DNA of 64,000 nucleotides from Acetobacterium wieringae (GTDB taxonomy: Bacteria; Bacillota; Clostridia; Eubacteriales; Eubacteriaceae). The translations under genes and the position numbers were made by a program. Shown here piece after piece: positions 33,708 to 42,893 of the stretch. Location: positions 1 through 64,000 of the forward strand of contig NZ_LKEU01000023.1 of assembly GCF_001766835.1 (NCBI RefSeq), read 5' to 3'. How positions within the stretch are numbered: position 1 is the first letter of the stretch; the number at the start of each line of letters is the position of its first letter. Below the pieces are notes generated by a model that was not told where the DNA came from, did not search any database, and was given only the letters and a program-made list of their open reading frames with translations.

Positions 33708-35471
33708 ATGCGAATTAACCATAATATCATGGCAATCAACAATTATCGTCAATTGACGAGTAATAATAACCAGGTCAGTAAGTCACTGGAAAAACTGTCT
33801 TCGGGGCAGAGTATCAACCGGGCCGGGGATAATGCTGCCGGACTGGCGATTTCTGAAAAAATGCGGGGCCAGATCCGGGGGCTGGATCAGGCTGGGGCCA
33901 ATGCCCGGGATGCGATCTCGCTGATCCAAACCGCCGAAGGCGCCCTGAGTGAAACCCATTCGATTGTTCAGCGAATACGTGAGTTGTCGGTTCAGGCCGC
34001 CAATGACGTCAATGCCACTGCCGATCGGGAAGCGATTCAAAGCGAGATCGATCAGTTGGCTAAAGAGGTGGATCGGATTGGCAATACTACTGAATTCAAT
34101 ACCAAAAAACTGCTAAACCAGGGCAATGCCTCAGTAAGTGTCGCCGATCAGCAGAATCTGATTTCAAGCCTGAAAAAGTGGTGGCTCGATGAAGCCGAAC
34201 AGCTGGTCTCAGCGAGCTTAGGTGGACTTCTTGCACCAGCAAATACCAACATGACCGTTGAATTTTCCAATGATCCATCAAGTACTTATGCCGCCTATGT
34301 AGAAGGAAGTTTCACCTCAAGTCCGGCAGATACTGTGGGTACGCCAGGAATAACTGGAACTGCAGGAACAAATTTGACCTTAAAAATTAATTTGGCTTAT
34401 GCTCAACCCACCGATACCCAGGATGGCGGTACTTATTTCCAATATGTGGATCGAGTTATCGCTCATGAAATGACCCATGCGGTTATGATGCGAACTATGA
34501 ATTTTGCTGATCTGCCCATCTGGTTTAATGAAGGGGTGGCGGAATTCATGCACGGTGCTGATGAACGACTGGAAACTAGCATTGCCTCTCTTGGTAGCAT
34601 CGAAAATGTTGTTGCCAATATTGGCGATGGTTCTTATGGAGCCTGGAATGGAGATTCCAACGACTATTCGACCGCATATCTATCGGTACGCTATTTGGAT
34701 GATGCAATAAAAGACGCAGGAGGAACAGGCATCAGCGAAGTAATTACGCATTTAAAAAATAATCCAACCGAGACTTTAGATGCGGCCTTGTTAGCTATGA
34801 AGACTGCACATGCTGGATTGGGTTTTAATAGCGTTGCAACTTGGGTCTCAACCTTTAAAACAACAGTTACAACGGCTAGTTTAAATGCAACAACTCGTGT
34901 TGTATTAAATATAGGTGCTGAAGCTGATACGGGTTCAATTCTTGGTGCAGATGCGGCTGGGGGAACTGCTAAAACAGCAGAAACCATCATGCCAGAAACG
35001 GCAGGGTCAGGAGCACCGGAGGTAGATCAGCCGTTGAACTTTACAGTCACCTGGCTGGATCTGGCTGATTCGGCGGCCCAGTCATTTAATATCCAGATCG
35101 GTGCCAATACCGGCCAGTCAATGGCGGTCTCGACAAGCGATATGCGGGCCGACGCCCTGGGGATTGACAACTTGAAAGTCGACAGCCACACATCTGCCAG
35201 TGCGGCCATCAGCTCCTGTGATTCAGCGATCTCAATGGTGTCTGCCGAGCGTTCCCGGTTGGGGGCCTATCAGAACCGCTTGGAACATACGATTAAGAAT
35301 CTGGAGTCTGCTTCAGAAAATTTAAACGCATCAGAATCCCGGATTCGGGATGTCGATATGGCTCGGGAAATGATGGCCTTTACCAAAAATAATATTCTTT
35401 CTCAGGCAGCCCAGGCAATGTTGTCCCAGGCTAACCAGCAACCCCAGGGAGTGCTGCAGCTGTTGGCTTAA
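33708..35471 (+). CDS. Flagellin with internal metalloprotease domain (flagellinolysin)
   Basis: A 587-residue flagellin. Residues 1 to about 140 form the conserved D0/D1 domain (MRINHNIMAINNYRQL, SGQSINRAGDNAAGLAISEKMRGQIRGL) and the last 110 the matching C-terminal domain (SRIRDVDMAREMMAFTKNNILSQAAQAMLSQANQ). The surface-exposed middle contains a zinc-protease site HEMTH (H253, E254, H257) and a downstream NEGVAE (E275) as probable third ligand, the gluzincin arrangement of flagellinolysins. These assemble into filaments with proteolytic activity. ATG at 33708 has AGGAGG upstream. No other flagellar gene is nearby; it has its own sigma-28-type promoter. Confidence 0.92.
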   Translation: MRINHNIMAINNYRQLTSNNNQVSKSLEKLSSGQSINRAGDNAAGLAISEKMRGQIRGLDQAGANARDAISLIQTAEGALSETHSIVQRIRELSVQAANDVNATADREAIQSEIDQLAKEVDRIGNTTEFNTKKLLNQGNASVSVADQQNLISSLKKWWLDEAEQLVSASLGGLLAPANTNMTVEFSNDPSSTYAAYVEGSFTSSPADTVGTPGITGTAGTNLTLKINLAYAQPTDTQDGGTYFQYVDRVIAHEMTHAVMMRTMNFADLPIWFNEGVAEFMHGADERLETSIASLGSIENVVANIGDGSYGAWNGDSNDYSTAYLSVRYLDDAIKDAGGTGISEVITHLKNNPTETLDAALLAMKTAHAGLGFNSVATWVSTFKTTVTTASLNATTRVVLNIGAEADTGSILGADAAGGTAKTAETIMPETAGSGAPEVDQPLNFTVTWLDLADSAAQSFNIQIGANTGQSMAVSTSDMRADALGIDNLKVDSHTSASAAISSCDSAISMVSAERSRLGAYQNRLEHTIKNLESASENLNASESRIRDVDMAREMMAFTKNNILSQAAQAMLSQANQQPQGVLQLLA

Positions 35472-35552
35472 GGTGGTTTATTTAACCGGCATTGGCAAAA
35501 TAAAAAAACAGGCATGGATAGCTTGGGGTTTGGCGGAATGTTACGGGTCGAT

Positions 35553-35573
35553 GAAGCGCAAAACAAGCGCTTC
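35553..35573 (+). terminator. Hairpin after the flagellin gene
   Basis: Perfect 7-bp stem GAAGCGC/GCGCTTC inside an outer GCGGA/TCCGC pairing, about 80 bases after the stop. It lacks a T run, so termination is uncertain; it may instead stabilise the message. Confidence 0.45.
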
Positions 35574-35648
35574 TCCGCATTAAAAAAAGAAGTTAAATGA
35601 AACCGGCTGGTCTTTTGTAAGGACAGCTTTTAAAGGAGGCGTTTATCT

Positions 35649-35969
35649 ATGGGCAGACAGTTTAAGGCCCGGTGTAACCAGTGCCAGACCGAATTTGATG
35701 TCCGGGAAGGCGGTGGCTTATATTTTGAATTGTTGCATTGTGACAGCTGTGGTAAAGAAAAGGCGATCCGTCAGGAAGAAATTCAGGAAAAAATTAATAA
35801 CCAGAATCCGGCTTTATCGTATCAGGAAAAAGTCGAAGCGATTGCCGGGCCCTGTGATGGTGGTCATTATCGTTTTGCGGCCAAGGCCCGCTGTCCCAAT
35901 TGTCATTCCGATGATTACAGCCCGGCAGTTGATGCCAATGGGCAGGTTCGAATGGCCTTTTATGATTAG
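35649..35969 (+). CDS. Zinc-ribbon-like hypothetical protein
   Basis: A 106-residue cytoplasmic protein with three CxxC pairs (CNQCQTEF near the N-terminus, CDSCGKEK around residue 35, CPNCHSDD around residue 85) consistent with one or two zinc ribbons. Between them lies a helical stretch (RQEEIQEKINNQNPALSYQ). AGGAGG precedes the ATG. It has no recognised family or clear functional partner; the position next to flagellin is probably incidental. Confidence 0.75.
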   Translation: MGRQFKARCNQCQTEFDVREGGGLYFELLHCDSCGKEKAIRQEEIQEKINNQNPALSYQEKVEAIAGPCDGGHYRFAAKARCPNCHSDDYSPAVDANGQVRMAFYD

Positions 35970-35981
35970 ACAGTAACAATT

Positions 35982-36032
35982 AAAAACCCCAGGTTTAACG
36001 ACTTATTGGTGTCGTGAAAACCTGGGGTTTTG
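35982..36032. terminator. Bidirectional terminator
   Basis: A long stem AAAACCCCAGGTTT / AAAACCTGGGGTTTT with an inner ACGAC/GTCGT helix lies between the zinc-ribbon gene and convergent pheA. Confidence 0.88.
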
Positions 36033-36054
36033 TTGCTAAGTGATTAAGCGGATC

Positions 36055-36951
36055 CTATTTTTCTTCATACTGGGGATAATAGCCCAGAAACTGAAAATAT
36101 TCGGCCTTTTCCTGAATAATCGGCAGCAGGTTGACCAGAGTGTTTTGGGAGATATTGCCGGTGAAATCGACAAAAAACAGGTATTCCCAGTTCTCTTTTA
36201 ACAGTGGCCGGGATTCGATCTTACAGAGGTTGAGTGAAAACACCGAAAAGATCCCGATGATTTCATAGAGCGCCCCGGGACGATGGGGCAGATGAAAGGC
36301 AATACTGACCCGGGTGGGGTTTTCAAACAGTTCAATCTGCCGTGAAATTATCACAAACCGGGTGACGTTGGTCTGGGAAAAGTTGATATTCTCCGCCAAA
36401 ATCGATAGATTATAGATTTCCCCGGCCCGTTTGCTGGCAATGGCTGCCATGGTCGAGTCGTTCTGGCTGGCCACGTACTCGGCGGCAATGGCGGTATTGA
36501 AATAAGGAATGCATTTCCAGTCGGGATAATCCTTTAAGAATTCCTCGGATTGGGAAAAACCCTGGGGGTGGGAATAAACCTCGCTAATGCGCTCCAAACT
36601 GGCGCCCTTGGGGGCCAGTAGACAGTGCCTGGCCTTAATTTCCTGCTCGCCGACGATATAATACTGGTAGCGGGACAGCAGATCATAAACGGCTGCAATT
36701 GATCCGGTGGAGGAGTTTTCAATTGGTAGCACCCCGTAATCAATGGACCCCTGGCTGAGAGCGACAAACACATCTTCAAAGGTCTTGTAGGCAAACAGTT
36801 CACAGTCATGTTTAAAGAAAGACAGGCTGGCTTCTTCACCATAAGAACCCCGGGTACCGGCATAGGCCACCCGCGGTTCTTTTTTTAAGGTATGGGGATA
36901 GACCGCAAAGGCCTCATTTAAACAAACAATGGGATTGGCTTGATGCTGCAT
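36055..36951 (-). CDS. pheA: Prephenate dehydratase
   Basis: Converts prephenate to phenylpyruvate in phenylalanine synthesis; 298 residues. The catalytic domain starts at about residue 26 with VAYAGTRGSYGEEASL and includes VLPIENSSTGSIAAVYDLL and NVTRFVIISR (the TRF motif). A C-terminal ACT domain carries HRPGALYEIIGIFSVFSLNL and KIESRPL (the ESRP phenylalanine-binding motif), so feedback inhibition is expected. The first 25 residues are an extension of unclear value. It begins 1 base after the stop of the LUD gene, so the two are one operon. Confidence 0.94.
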   Translation of the reverse strand: MQHQANPIVCLNEAFAVYPHTLKKEPRVAYAGTRGSYGEEASLSFFKHDCELFAYKTFEDVFVALSQGSIDYGVLPIENSSTGSIAAVYDLLSRYQYYIVGEQEIKARHCLLAPKGASLERISEVYSHPQGFSQSEEFLKDYPDWKCIPYFNTAIAAEYVASQNDSTMAAIASKRAGEIYNLSILAENINFSQTNVTRFVIISRQIELFENPTRVSIAFHLPHRPGALYEIIGIFSVFSLNLCKIESRPLLKENWEYLFFVDFTGNISQNTLVNLLPIIQEKAEYFQFLGYYPQYEEK

Positions 36952-36952
36952 C

Positions 36953-37588
36953 TCAGTAGCCCAAGTTCTGGCCCACCAGAATCACCTTGATCCGGCCGGG
37001 AATGCGGCTGTGACGGGTAGTCACGATATTGACACACATGCAGTCATCACTATGGCAATTGGCACAGTTGCCGGTCTCATAACAGGGGGTTTTGGCGTTT
37101 AATCGGATGGCGTTGATTGGTGCCGCCACGTTCTGGGCCCGATAAATGGCGGCGTCGACATTGGCCACCACCTTGTTGATGCCAGCGATAACAATCACCT
37201 GTTCCGGGCCAAAGCACATCAGGGCCACCCGGTTGCTGAGTCCGTCGATATTAACCAGTTCACCAGACATAGTGATGGCATTGGTACCGGTTAGAAAGGT
37301 GTGGGCCAGTACGCCCTGGGCCACCACCTCTCTTTTTTCCTGGTGGGTTTTAGCCAGGCTGCGGTCAATATATTGATAGTTGCCATTTTTAATCGCATCG
37401 AGTAAGCCAATTTCCTTGATCGATTCGGAACCGCCATGGGTGACGCTGGCACCTTCTGGAATCAGTGACAGGGCCAGTTCCAGGGCCTCACTGGCAGTTT
37501 GGCAATAGTAGCCTTCAAAATTTCGTTTTTCAAGTTTTTTGATTAAAGATTTACTGAGATTTTGATAATTCTCTTCCTTATAACCCAA
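36953..37588 (-). CDS. LUD-domain protein (LutC/DUF162-like)
   Basis: A 211-residue protein of the LUD (lactate utilisation) superfamily: SLIPEGASVTHGGSESIKEIG, HTFLTGTNAITMSGELVNID, GLSNRVALMCFGPEQVIVI, and a C-terminal cysteine cluster CYETGNCANCHSDDCMC that could bind an iron-sulfur centre. The best start is TTG at 37588 with GGAGG six bases upstream; a longer in-frame ATG version (to 37789) begins with unlike, low-quality sequence. Stand-alone LUD proteins of this kind have no assigned reaction. Joined to pheA by a 1-base gap. Confidence 0.82.
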   Translation of the reverse strand: MGYKEENYQNLSKSLIKKLEKRNFEGYYCQTASEALELALSLIPEGASVTHGGSESIKEIGLLDAIKNGNYQYIDRSLAKTHQEKREVVAQGVLAHTFLTGTNAITMSGELVNIDGLSNRVALMCFGPEQVIVIAGINKVVANVDAAIYRAQNVAAPINAIRLNAKTPCYETGNCANCHSDDCMCVNIVTTRHSRIPGRIKVILVGQNLGY

Positions 37589-37709
37589 AATATTACCTCC
37601 AGAGATAAGAATAATCTTATTATAATCCAAAGCTGTTAAAAAAACAAAATTTATTGTTAAAATGGGGTATAATATTAAAAAACATGCAATCGCAGAAGAG
37701 GAGGACGTC

Positions 37710-38444
37710 ATGCATAAGTATAAAGGAATTGTTTTTGATTTAGACGGTACCCTGGTCAATTCACTGGAGGATCTGATCGATTCGGTCAATGGGATTATGA
37801 AATATCATCAATTTCCCACCCATTCCTATGAAGTGGGAAAACGGTTTATTGGCAGAGGGCTTAGAAATCTGACCCGGGATGCCTTGCCGGAAAAGTATCG
37901 GGATGATGAAGCCTTTGTTGACAAGTTGACGGAGATGGTACGGTCGGAGTATTCCGCCAACTATTTAAAAAAAACCAAACCCTACCCGGGGATTACCAAA
38001 CTGCTTGATTATCTTAAGGCCAATGATATCCCCTGGGCGGTTTGTACCAACAAGCCTGATCTTGAGGCCAAAACATTGGTTAAAGCCCTGCTAGGGCAGT
38101 ATGATTATGTGGATGTCCGGGGCTTTACCAAAGATGCCCTGCGAAAACCCAATCCGGCGGTGTCCCTGGAGTTGGTGGCCAAAATGGGGCTGACACCCCA
38201 GCAATGTCTTTACGTCGGGGATTCCACTGTCGATTATGAAACCGCGATCAGAGCCGAAATGCTGCCGGTTTTATGTACATGGGGCTTTGAATCTTTTGAA
38301 GTTCTGACCAAGCTGGAAGATGCCATCTGGCTCCATAACCCGATGCGGATTGTCGATGCCCTGCGTTACGGTCGGGAAATGTACTCGGTATTTAATGAAC
38401 ACCCGGACCCCAACCCCGATGCCCAGAAGAAAAAACATCGCTAA
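37710..38444 (+). CDS. HAD-family phosphatase (phosphoglycolate phosphatase-like)
   Basis: A 244-residue haloacid-dehalogenase hydrolase: motif I IVFDLDGTLVNS (nucleophile Asp in DLDGT), motif II VCTNKP, motif III lysine in RKPNP, and motif IV YVGDSTVDYE. A helical cap lies between motifs I and II. It resembles Gph-type phosphoglycolate phosphatases but substrates in this family are broad. GAGGAGG precedes ATG 37710; earlier in-frame starts lack a site. Divergent from the LUD-pheA operon. Confidence 0.88.
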   Translation: MHKYKGIVFDLDGTLVNSLEDLIDSVNGIMKYHQFPTHSYEVGKRFIGRGLRNLTRDALPEKYRDDEAFVDKLTEMVRSEYSANYLKKTKPYPGITKLLDYLKANDIPWAVCTNKPDLEAKTLVKALLGQYDYVDVRGFTKDALRKPNPAVSLELVAKMGLTPQQCLYVGDSTVDYETAIRAEMLPVLCTWGFESFEVLTKLEDAIWLHNPMRIVDALRYGREMYSVFNEHPDPNPDAQKKKHR

Positions 38445-38487
38445 GGCCCGGGAAAAAATTTAGCAATGAAAAAATGTAAACGTTAAA

Positions 38488-38582
38488 CAATATGTAAACG
38501 AAAATCAAATTTACATATTGACAATAAAACCAGGTCTTGTTATAATAAAAAATTTTACTTTTGCTTTAATCTGTGGTATACT
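38488..38582 (+). promoter_or_regulatory. Tandem promoters and inverted repeat upstream of veg
   Basis: Promoter 1 has perfect consensus: TTGACA (38518-38523), 17 bases, TATAAT (38541-38546). Promoter 2: TTTACT (38554-38559), 17 bases, TATACT (38577-38582). An 11-bp inverted repeat CAATATGTAAA (38488-38498) / TTTACATATTG (38510-38520) runs into the first -35 element, suggesting a regulator-binding site. Confidence 0.8.
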
Positions 38583-38614
38583 AACGTAGAGAAAACCACA
38601 GAGAGGTGAAGTTC

Positions 38615-38887
38615 ATGCCAAAAGCTACGATTATGGACATTAGACGCGAGGTGGAAAATTATCTGGGCAGACGAGTCAAACTTGAAGCACATAAAAGCAA
38701 GAAAAAACTCTACCAAAAAGAAGGGGTAATTGAAAGCACTTATCCCAGTATTTTTACCGTCCGGGTTCAAGAAGATCAACGGAAAGAACAGAAATTATCG
38801 TTTAGTTATTCCGATCTCTTAACTCAGAGTGTGAAAATTGTATTACTAGATGAGAATGAAGCGGATGGGGCACTGTTGGTTTCATAA
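38615..38887 (+). CDS. veg: Veg family protein
   Basis: A 90-residue protein of the Veg family (DUF1021), a small conserved Firmicutes protein linked in Bacillus to biofilm gene expression and made from a very strong promoter. It shows IMDIRREVENYLGRRVKLEA, then GVIESTYPSIFTVRV and LSFSYSDLLTQSV. ATG at 38615 has AGAGGTG upstream. The strong tandem promoters here match the high expression reported for veg in Bacillus. Confidence 0.9.
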   Translation: MPKATIMDIRREVENYLGRRVKLEAHKSKKKLYQKEGVIESTYPSIFTVRVQEDQRKEQKLSFSYSDLLTQSVKIVLLDENEADGALLVS

Positions 38888-39026
38888 CGACAAGATAAAC
38901 GATTCACATAAAGGGAAGAACTCCGGTTCTTCTTTTTTTGTTGCGACAATCTTGCGTAATTCTAGTAGGTTTTTTAGCAAACCGATGGTATAATAACCGG
39001 GTATTGAAAATTTTGGAGATAAAAAA

Positions 39027-40259
39027 ATGAATGATAAGAACCTGAAAATCGAATCGGAAATTGGTAAGCTCAAAAAGGTGTTGCTCCATCGGCCAGGTAA
39101 AGAACTGGAACGGATTGTCCCGGATTCGCTAAAAGAACTTTTATTTGAAGATATCCCTTGGCTTAAGCGGATGCAGGAGGAACACGATGCCTTTGCGGCT
39201 ATCTTAAGAAAACGGGGGTCCGAAGTCTTCTATGTTGAGGATCTGCTAAAAGATATACTAAAAGACACCTCAGTCCGGGAAAGCATCATAGCTGAAGTGA
39301 TTGATAAAAATCCCTCATCGGGCAACTATATCGATGGGTTTTTAAATGAATACCTGATGTCTCTCGACAGCAATGCTCTGGGCGATGCGTTGATTGCGGG
39401 AGTGCTGCAAAAGCAGCTTGATCATCTGGAACGGCATCTGGTCTTGACCGATTATTTAAAAGGCCCGGAACCTTATGCCTTTTATTTAAACCCGCTGCCG
39501 AATTTATATTTCATGCGCGACCCGGCGGTGACCATTCATGACGGAATGGTGATTTCGGCCATGGCCACCCGCACCCGCAAACGGGAAAGTCGCTATCTGG
39601 CAGCGATTTATGAGCATCATCCGCTGTTTAAAAACTGTGACAATAAAACCTTTTACCAGGATACCAACTTCTTTTCGGTGGAAGGCGGCGACATCCTGAT
39701 TTTAAGCCCGACGGTAGTGGCGGTGGGCTGCAGTGAACGGACCGAGGTTCAGGGGGTGGAAGAACTGGCCAAAAACCTCTTTGCTGCCGAGCTTGGGATC
39801 ACAAAGGTGCTGGCCGTAAAAATTCCCAGCAACCGAGCCTTTATGCATCTGGATACCGTCTTTACAATGGTGGACGTCGATAAATTCATTGTTTACCCGG
39901 GGATTCTGGAACAGGTCGAAACCGTCATTATGACGCCGGGAAAAGACGGCTATCTGCAGTATCAAAAGCAGGACAGTCTCAAAGAAGCCCTCAAAGCAGT
40001 GCTTGGTTTACCAGCCATTAACCTGATTGAAAGTGGCGGCGGCAACCCGGTGGCTGCTGCCCGGGAACAATGGAACGACAGCACCAACACCCTGGCGATT
40101 GCCCCGGGGGTGATCGTGGCCTACGCCCGAAATGAGCGCTCCAATGAGGTGCTCACCCAAAATGGCATTGAAGTGATTGGGATTGAAGCCTCTGAGCTGG
40201 TTCGTGGCCGGGGCGGCCCCCGCTGCATGACCATGCCCTTGTATCGGGACGGGTTTTGA
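39027..40259 (+). CDS. arcA: Arginine deiminase
   Basis: A 410-residue enzyme hydrolysing arginine to citrulline and ammonia, first step of the arginine deiminase pathway. Signatures: GKLKKVLLHRPGKELERI at the start, YFMRDPAV, SVEGGDILIL, FMHLDTVFTM with the catalytic histidine, and RGRGGPRCMTMPL with the catalytic cysteine near the C-terminus. It is followed after 52 bases by ornithine carbamoyltransferase. No carbamate kinase (arcC) or arginine-ornithine antiporter is in the window, so ATP formation from carbamoyl phosphate depends on a gene elsewhere. Confidence 0.96.
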   Translation: MNDKNLKIESEIGKLKKVLLHRPGKELERIVPDSLKELLFEDIPWLKRMQEEHDAFAAILRKRGSEVFYVEDLLKDILKDTSVRESIIAEVIDKNPSSGNYIDGFLNEYLMSLDSNALGDALIAGVLQKQLDHLERHLVLTDYLKGPEPYAFYLNPLPNLYFMRDPAVTIHDGMVISAMATRTRKRESRYLAAIYEHHPLFKNCDNKTFYQDTNFFSVEGGDILILSPTVVAVGCSERTEVQGVEELAKNLFAAELGITKVLAVKIPSNRAFMHLDTVFTMVDVDKFIVYPGILEQVETVIMTPGKDGYLQYQKQDSLKEALKAVLGLPAINLIESGGGNPVAAAREQWNDSTNTLAIAPGVIVAYARNERSNEVLTQNGIEVIGIEASELVRGRGGPRCMTMPLYRDGF

Positions 40260-40311
40260 TTTCGAAAATTAATTTATAAAATAAGCTTAACAAGCGATAA
40301 ACGGAGGAAAC

Positions 40312-41298
40312 ATGATGAATTTAAAAGGACGTCATTTATTGACATTAAAAGATTTTAGCCCGGCGGAGATCCAGTATCTGATTGACTACGCCGCCGAACT
40401 CAAAGCCAAGAAAAAATCAGGGGTGGTGGGCGAACTGCTTAAAGGCAAGAACATTGTGCTGATATTTGAAAAAACCTCAACCCGGACCCGTTGCGCCTTT
40501 GAAGTGGCCGCCTTTGATGAAGGGGCCAATGTCACCTTTTTGACCAATAGTCAGATGGGTAAAAAGGAATCGATTGAGGATACCGCCATCGTGCTGGGTC
40601 GTTTTTATGATGGCATTGAGTTCCGGGGCTTTGAACAAGAGACGGTTGAAATGCTGGCCAAACATTCCGGCGTCCCAGTCTGGAACGGCTTAACTGATCT
40701 GGATCACCCCACTCAGGTGCTGGCCGATATGCTGACCATTCAGGAAAATTTCGGCAGTGTTAAAGGCAAACGTCTGGTCTATGTCGGCGATGCCCGAAAC
40801 AACATGGGTAACGCCCTGATGATCGGTTGTGCCAAACTGGGAATGCATTTTGTGGCGGTAGCGCCGGAATCATTATTTCCGGAAGAAGCCTTGGTCGCTG
40901 AAATGAAGACCCTTTGTGAAGAAACCGGGGGCACCATCACGCTGACCGCTGATATAAGCACCGGTGTGAAGGGCGCTGACGCCATTTATACCGATGTCTG
41001 GGTTTCCATGGGCGAAGAAGATCAGATGGCTGAGCGGATCAAACTGTTATCGCCCTACCAGGTGAACATGGAAATGATTAAGGCCACCGGCAATGATGAG
41101 GTCATCTTCCTGCATTGTTTACCGGCCTTCCATGATCAGGAAACATCGGTGGCCCGGGAAGTTAAAGAGAAGTTTGGGCTGGCTGAAATGGAAGTCACCG
41201 ATGAGGTCTTCCGCAGCAAGCATTCCAAGGTTTTTGATGAGGCCGAGAATCGGATGCATACCATCAAAGCCGTCATGTGCGCCTCTTTGGTTGGCTAA
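40312..41298 (+). CDS. argF: Ornithine carbamoyltransferase
   Basis: A 328-residue transcarbamylase with the carbamoyl-phosphate motif STRTRCAFE, the substrate motif [19 protein letters not shown] and the C-terminal MHTIKAVM. Directly downstream of arcA it most likely acts catabolically (arcB role), turning citrulline and phosphate into ornithine and carbamoyl phosphate; the same fold serves biosynthesis, so argF or arcB naming is uncertain. GGAGG precedes two adjacent ATG codons (40312, 40315). Confidence 0.95.
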   Translation: MMNLKGRHLLTLKDFSPAEIQYLIDYAAELKAKKKSGVVGELLKGKNIVLIFEKTSTRTRCAFEVAAFDEGANVTFLTNSQMGKKESIEDTAIVLGRFYDGIEFRGFEQETVEMLAKHSGVPVWNGLTDLDHPTQVLADMLTIQENFGSVKGKRLVYVGDARNNMGNALMIGCAKLGMHFVAVAPESLFPEEALVAEMKTLCEETGGTITLTADISTGVKGADAIYTDVWVSMGEEDQMAERIKLLSPYQVNMEMIKATGNDEVIFLHCLPAFHDQETSVAREVKEKFGLAEMEVTDEVFRSKHSKVFDEAENRMHTIKAVMCASLVG

Positions 41299-41340
41299 AA
41301 GGCCCGATTGATACGGGTGATTGATAACCAGGAGAACAAC

Positions 41341-42825
41341 ATGGAAATTAAAGATATTAAAAAATTACAAAATGGCTCTGACGTTAGGGGGGTGGCCCTG
41401 GAGGGGATTCCCGGCGAGGCCGTTAATTTTACCCAGGACATGGCCATGAAAATAGCCTTTGCTTTTGCCACCTGGCTTGAGCAAAAGCTGGGGAAAACCC
41501 TGCTGACCTTTGCCGTTGGCCGTGACAGCCGACTGTCCGGGCCTCACATCGCCCAGGCGGTGGCATTGGGGCTGGTCAGTCGGGGACACCAGGTCTATCA
41601 ATGCGGCATCAGTACCACCCCGGCGATGTTTATGACCACCCTCGATCCGGTTATCGAGGCCGATGGGGCGGTAATGGTCACCGCCAGTCATCTGCCCTTT
41701 AACCGCAACGGACTGAAGTTTTTCACCAAAGAGGGCGGCCTCAATAAAGAAGATATCACAGCCATTCTGACGCTGGCTGAGACCGTTGAAACATCGTTTA
41801 CCCCCGGCGGACAGGCCCGGGATTATGATTTTCTGCCATCCTATTCCCAGAATATTTTAAACATCATCCGGGCCAAAACTGGCAGCGAGCAGCCCCTGGC
41901 AGGCGCCAAAATTGTGGTTGATGCCGGTAACGGGGCGGGCGGATTTTTTGCCAGCCAGGTGCTTAAGCCGCTGGGCGCTGACACCACTGGCAGCCAGTAT
42001 CTGGAGCCTGATGGCCATTTCCCCAACCACGTGCCCAACCCCGAGGATGCCGTAGCCATTGCCCATATCACCAAAGCAGTGCTGGATAATCAGGCCGATC
42101 TGGGGATCATCTTTGATACCGATGTCGATCGGGCGGCGATTATTGATGAAAAAGGTAACGCCATCAACCGTAATGGCTTTATCGCCTTTATTGCCAGCAT
42201 GCTTTTATCCGACTATCCCGGCTCGACAATTGTTACCGATTCGATTACCTCCACCGGGCTAACGGCCTTTATTGAAAGCCATGGTGGCCACCATCATCGC
42301 TTTAAGCGGGGCTATAAAAACGTCATTAATGAAGCCATCCGCTTAAATAACGAGGGGATCGAAACCCATCTGGCAATGGAAACCAGTGGCCACGGGGCTA
42401 TTAAAGAAAACTATTTTCTTGATGACGGGGCCTATCTGGTGACCATGGCGCTGATCAAGTTTGCCCAGTTGTTTAAGGCTGGCCAACCAATCAGTTCGTT
42501 TCTGGCCGGTTTAAAAGAACCGGTGGAAGCTAAGGAAATCCGCTTAAAAATTATGACGGGTGAATTTAAAGCCTATGGCGAAAACGTGTTGACGGAGTTT
42601 GCCGCCTTCGCTGCCAGCCAACCCGGCTGGACGGTGGTCGATCCCAACTATGAAGGGGTCCGGGTCAGCTGTGACGAGGCCGCCGGAAACGGCTGGTGCC
42701 TGCTGCGGATGTCCCTCCATGACCCGATTATGCCACTGAACATCGAATCTGATACAGTGGGTGGTTGCGCGGTCATTGAAACGGTCCTGCGCGACTTTCT
42801 GCACAAATTTGAAGCATTGGTATAG
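41341..42825 (+). CDS. Phosphomannomutase/phosphoglucomutase family protein
   Basis: A 494-residue alpha-D-phosphohexomutase. Domains in order: substrate entry with SDVRGVALEGIPGEAVN; the phosphoserine loop MVTASHLPFNRNGLKFF (catalytic Ser); metal loop DTDVDRAAI; sugar loop METSGHGAIKENYF; and C-terminal phosphate-binding domain with EGVRVSCDEAAGNGW. Interconverts hexose 1- and 6-phosphates for envelope or storage sugars; specificity between glucose and mannose is not readable. ATG at 41341 follows AGGAG. It is last in line after arcA and argF, with a strong terminator behind. Confidence 0.92.
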   Translation: MEIKDIKKLQNGSDVRGVALEGIPGEAVNFTQDMAMKIAFAFATWLEQKLGKTLLTFAVGRDSRLSGPHIAQAVALGLVSRGHQVYQCGISTTPAMFMTTLDPVIEADGAVMVTASHLPFNRNGLKFFTKEGGLNKEDITAILTLAETVETSFTPGGQARDYDFLPSYSQNILNIIRAKTGSEQPLAGAKIVVDAGNGAGGFFASQVLKPLGADTTGSQYLEPDGHFPNHVPNPEDAVAIAHITKAVLDNQADLGIIFDTDVDRAAIIDEKGNAINRNGFIAFIASMLLSDYPGSTIVTDSITSTGLTAFIESHGGHHHRFKRGYKNVINEAIRLNNEGIETHLAMETSGHGAIKENYFLDDGAYLVTMALIKFAQLFKAGQPISSFLAGLKEPVEAKEIRLKIMTGEFKAYGENVLTEFAAFAASQPGWTVVDPNYEGVRVSCDEAAGNGWCLLRMSLHDPIMPLNIESDTVGGCAVIETVLRDFLHKFEALV

Positions 42826-42838
42826 TCAAAAAAACGAT

Positions 42839-42878
42839 AAAAAAAGCCGGATGGCAAACCCCATCCGGCTTTTTTTTC
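42839..42878. terminator. Bidirectional terminator between the mutase and lactate regulator
   Basis: AAAAAGCCGGATGG / CCATCCGGCTTTTT around a 6-base loop, with A and T runs on either side of convergent genes. Confidence 0.92.
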
Positions 42879-42893
42879 GTTTAAACCATTAAA

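Noticed and set aside
37589..37789. N-terminal extension of the LUD protein to an upstream ATG
   Set aside because: The extension is unlike the family, overlaps the divergent HAD gene, and a strong GGAGG sits before TTG 37588.
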